From a bacterium (GTDB lineage: Bacteria > Auribacterota > Auribacteria > Auribacterales > Auribacteraceae), in contig JAGGZS010000345.1 of assembly GCA_021161885.1 (NCBI GenBank), positions 1-6,931 on the forward strand: a stretch of 6,931 nt of DNA, written 5' to 3'. The stretch's first letter is position 1; every line of letters begins with the position of its first letter. Under the pieces are notes generated by a model. The model was not told where the DNA came from. It worked only from the letters and a program-made list of their open reading frames with translations, and did not search any database. The position numbers and the translations under genes were made by a program. Shown piece by piece: positions 4,658 through 6,931 of the stretch.

Positions 4658-6415
4658 ATGACAAAAAATAATGTTACGGTAATAATCGATGGAGAAAAAC
4701 TAAATGTTCCTGCCGGCACATCAATAATGCACGCGGCAGAAGAAATAGGGATTAAGGTGCCGAGATTGTGTTACCATCCCCAACTTAGTCTTGAAGGGGC
4801 ATGCAGAGTATGTATTGTTGAAGTTAAAGGTATAAAAAATTTTGTGGCTTCATGCGCCACACCGGTTCAGGAAGGAATGGAAGTTACCACAACTTCTCCT
4901 TCTATCCGCCAGGCAAGGCGTGATATTGTAGAACTGATTTTGGATAACCATCCGAAAGACTGCCAAACTTGCGAACGGGACGGCAACTGCGAACTCCAAA
5001 GGCTCGCTTATGCTATGGGCGTAAGAGAAAGATATTTTGAAGGCGTAAAAAAACATTATGATCTCGATTTATCCGGCGCGGCAGTTATACGAGATCCTAA
5101 TAAATGTATATTGTGCCAGAGATGTATAAGGGTTTGTGAAGAAGTTCAAGGGGTATCTGCTATTGGACAAGCCTATCGCGGATTCGATACGGTAGTTATG
5201 CCCGGATTTAATTTATCTTTTAAAGATTCCGTATGCGTGGGGTGCGGGCAATGTATAAATGTATGTCCGACAGCGGCATTCCTTGAAAAAAGTTCATCGG
5301 ACAAAGTTTGGGAAGCAATAGAAAACCCTGAAATTATAGTAATCGCCCAGTTCGCTCCTTCTGTGCGCGCGGCAATAGGTGAAGGGTTCGGGCTGCCGCC
5401 AGGACACAATATGCAGGGACAGACAATCACCGCGTTACGCAAAATAGGTGTTGATATAGTATTTGATACACAATTTTCAGCCGACCTTACCATTATGGAA
5501 GAGGCAAGCGAGTTTATAGAGAGATTTACCAAAGGCGGAAAACTCCCTATGATTACATCGTGCTCATCGGCATGGATGAAATACGTGGAACATTTTCATC
5601 CGGCAATACTCAAGCACGTATCAACTTGTAAATCGCCTATGAGTATGATGTCTGCTATGACAAAATCGTTTTACGCACAGAAACAGGCTATTGATCCGTC
5701 GAAGATATTTAATCTCGCTGTAATGTGCTGTACCGCCAAAAAGTTTGAGGCGCAGCGGCCTGAACAAACCGATGAAAACGGCAACCCATACACCGATGCG
5801 GTAGTAACAACCAGAGAATTCGTATGGATGCTTAAATCTATGGGAATAGATTTTATTAATTTGAAACCATCTCAACCCGATCCGATTTTAGGGTTGTCTT
5901 CGGGAGCAGGTGCTATTTTCGGCACAACAGGCGGTGTTATGGAGGCGGCATTAAGAACCGCTTATGAATTTATTACCGGCGAAACCCTTTTAGATATTGA
6001 ATTCAATGCCATAAGAGGAATGAAAGGAATCAAAGAAGCCACAATAAATATTCAGGGTAAAGAGATTAAAGTGGCTGTCGGTCATGGATTGAAAAATGCG
6101 AAAATTTTAATGGAACAGGTTGAAGCGGGAACGTCTCCTTACCATTTTATTGAAATAATGGGATGTCCCGGCGGATGTGTAGGCGGCGGCGGACAGCCTT
6201 ACGCCGGAGCAAACGCCATACCTCTTGATGAGGAAATTATTAAATTAAGAGCCAAAGCGTTATACACTATAGACGAAAAAAAGGTTATCCGAAAATCACA
6301 TCGTAACCCAGAGATACAGCATATATACAAAGAATTTCTCGGTAAACCCTTATCGGAAGTATCTCATAAATATTTACATACTCATTATAAACCAAGATTA
6401 CCAAAAGGAATATAA
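4658..6415 (+). CDS. hydA: [FeFe]-hydrogenase catalytic subunit HydA (HndD-like)
   Basis: It reduces protons to H2 (or oxidises H2) at the H-cluster, in the cytoplasm. ATG 4658 follows GGTGAG (4648-4653); in-frame TTG 4646 and GTG 4649 are not needed. At 585 residues it has the HndD/CpI layout. The N-terminal [2Fe-2S] uses C38, C49, C52 and C66. The His-ligated [4Fe-4S] uses H98, C102, C105 and C111. Two ferredoxin [4Fe-4S] clusters use C150-C160 and C193-C203. The H domain holds L1 TSCSSAW (300-306), L2 MCCTAKKFE (356-364), L3 EIMGCPGGCVGGGGQP (499-514), and ligands C302, C358, C503 and C507. The C-terminal small-subunit region ends LHTHY. The C-terminal [2Fe-2S] extension of the Thermotoga enzyme is absent. 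Proton-path residues E282, E285, R289 and S322 are kept, but the relay cysteine is serine (S303). It starts 21 bases after hydB. Confidence 0.95.
   Translation: MTKNNVTVIIDGEKLNVPAGTSIMHAAEEIGIKVPRLCYHPQLSLEGACRVCIVEVKGIKNFVASCATPVQEGMEVTTTSPSIRQARRDIVELILDNHPKDCQTCERDGNCELQRLAYAMGVRERYFEGVKKHYDLDLSGAAVIRDPNKCILCQRCIRVCEEVQGVSAIGQAYRGFDTVVMPGFNLSFKDSVCVGCGQCINVCPTAAFLEKSSSDKVWEAIENPEIIVIAQFAPSVRAAIGEGFGLPPGHNMQGQTITALRKIGVDIVFDTQFSADLTIMEEASEFIERFTKGGKLPMITSCSSAWMKYVEHFHPAILKHVSTCKSPMSMMSAMTKSFYAQKQAIDPSKIFNLAVMCCTAKKFEAQRPEQTDENGNPYTDAVVTTREFVWMLKSMGIDFINLKPSQPDPILGLSSGAGAIFGTTGGVMEAALRTAYEFITGETLLDIEFNAIRGMKGIKEATINIQGKEIKVAVGHGLKNAKILMEQVEAGTSPYHFIEIMGCPGGCVGGGGQPYAGANAIPLDEEIIKLRAKALYTIDEKKVIRKSHRNPEIQHIYKEFLGKPLSEVSHKYLHTHYKPRLPKGI
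6405..6410 (+). promoter_or_regulatory. Ribosome-binding site for hydC inside the end of hydA
   Basis: AAGGAA, within the last codons of hydA, lies seven bases before ATG 6418. It favours this start over the in-frame ATG at 6424 and implies that translation of hydA and hydC is coupled. Confidence 0.6.
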
Positions 6416-6417
6416 AA

Positions 6418-6915
6418 ATGAATATGGATAATAAAGAACAAGTTTACACTATTACACCTGAGCTCGATGAATTTATAACACAATGCAGTCAAGAAAAATA
6501 TAGTAAGAGCTACCTGATAACCATACTTCAGAAAGCCCAGGAAATTTTCGGTTTTTTGCCGCAGAATATTATGGCTCAAATAGCCGAACGAGTTGATGTA
6601 CCTACAGCTAAGGTTTACGGAGTGGCTACATTTTATCATATGTTCCGCCTTAAACCGCAAGGGAAACATTCTGTCAGCATCTGTCTCGGGACAGCGTGTT
6701 ACGTAAAAGGAGCTCAACAGGTGCTTGATACGTTTAGAAATTATTTAAAAATCGATCTCAACGAAACTACAGAAGACAAATTGTTCCACCTTCAGTCAGC
6801 CCGTTGTGTCGGAACCTGCGGACTTGCGCCCGTAGTTATGGTAGATGATGACGTTTTTGGAAAAGTTACTCCTGACGATGTGCCCGGGATAATCGCAAAA
6901 TATAAAGATGAATAA
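6418..6915 (+). CDS. hydC: [FeFe]-hydrogenase subunit HydC (NuoE-like, [2Fe-2S])
   Basis: This is the small electron-transfer subunit that docks on HydB and carries one [2Fe-2S] cluster near the flavin. The 165 residues are normal for NuoE/HydC. A helical N-terminal bundle (about 14-80) contains LITILQKAQEIFGFLP (33-48) and the family signature VYGVATFYHMF (66-76). The thioredoxin-like domain has all four ligands, C89 and C94 in CLGTACYVKGA, then C130 and C134 in ARCVGTCGLAPVV. It ends in FGKVTPDDVPGII, typical of the fold. It begins two bases after the hydA stop. In Thermotoga-type operons the equivalent gene comes first (hydC-hydB-hydA), so placing it last is a different order. Only 16 bases follow the stop, so whether the operon continues is not visible. 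Confidence 0.95.
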   Translation: MNMDNKEQVYTITPELDEFITQCSQEKYSKSYLITILQKAQEIFGFLPQNIMAQIAERVDVPTAKVYGVATFYHMFRLKPQGKHSVSICLGTACYVKGAQQVLDTFRNYLKIDLNETTEDKLFHLQSARCVGTCGLAPVVMVDDDVFGKVTPDDVPGIIAKYKDE

Positions 6916-6931
6916 TAAAGCAATTTTTATT

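Noticed and set aside
5173..5532. 119-residue minus-strand open frame inside hydA
   Set aside because: It is an antisense shadow of hydA with no ribosome-binding site and no recognisable domain, and the + strand frame is unmistakable.
5558..5578. Reading the TSCS change in HydA as a loss-of-function mutation
   Set aside because: The whole gene is intact, all ligands are present and several pocket residues change together, which fits a diverged clade better than decay.
6385..6717. 110-residue minus-strand open frame across the hydA/hydC junction
   Set aside because: It overlaps two certain genes on the other strand and has no family resemblance.
6899..6931. Terminator after hydC
   Set aside because: A T-rich run starts at 6923, but the window ends before any stem can be judged.

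Overview
This is an AT-rich bacterial window with every recognisable gene on the + strand. Its right two thirds (about 1794-6915) are a compact operon: the NADH/NAD+-sensing repressor rex, followed by three subunits of a soluble NAD(H)-linked [FeFe] hydrogenase in the order hydB, hydA, hydC. This is the equipment of a strict anaerobe that ferments and disposes of electrons as H2. Low GC content, degraded intergenic DNA and a Rex-controlled trimeric hydrogenase would suit a gut-type fermenter. Elusimicrobiota/Endomicrobium-like bacteria are my best guess from style alone, but the sequence I can read does not prove a phylum.

Layout: 1-580 holds two short accessory genes, the tail of a small phage-type hypothetical protein and a 65-residue excisionase/MerR-like helix-turn-helix protein with a perfect Shine-Dalgarno. 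From 581 to 1234 there is no convincing intact gene. The stretch holds a hairpin at the end of the HTH gene, two tiny ORFs with ribosome-binding sites, a cluster of GC-rich hairpins at 931-970 resembling the end of an IS200/IS605-type element, and what looks like a decayed coding fragment (976-1134). A 143-residue PilZ protein with an intact c-di-GMP motif lies at 1235-1666.

Regulation: between the PilZ gene and rex there is a TTGACA -35 box followed by an almost ideal Rex operator, TTGTGA-N6-TCACAA (1713-1730). A weaker copy, GTGA-N6-TCAC, is centred 24 bp downstream. The inferred circuit is that Rex represses its own operon when NADH is low and releases it when NADH accumulates, allowing HydABC to reoxidise NADH, probably together with reduced ferredoxin, and make H2.

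Two points in the hydrogenase deserve attention. HydA carries every iron-sulfur and H-cluster ligand cysteine, but several pocket residues around the catalytic diiron site are changed: TSCSSAW for TSCCPxW, MCC for MPC, SPM for SPQ and MGC for MAC. HydB is about 100 residues longer than the usual HydB because it has two thioredoxin-like N-terminal domains in tandem, the first with three cysteines and the second without the cluster motif.
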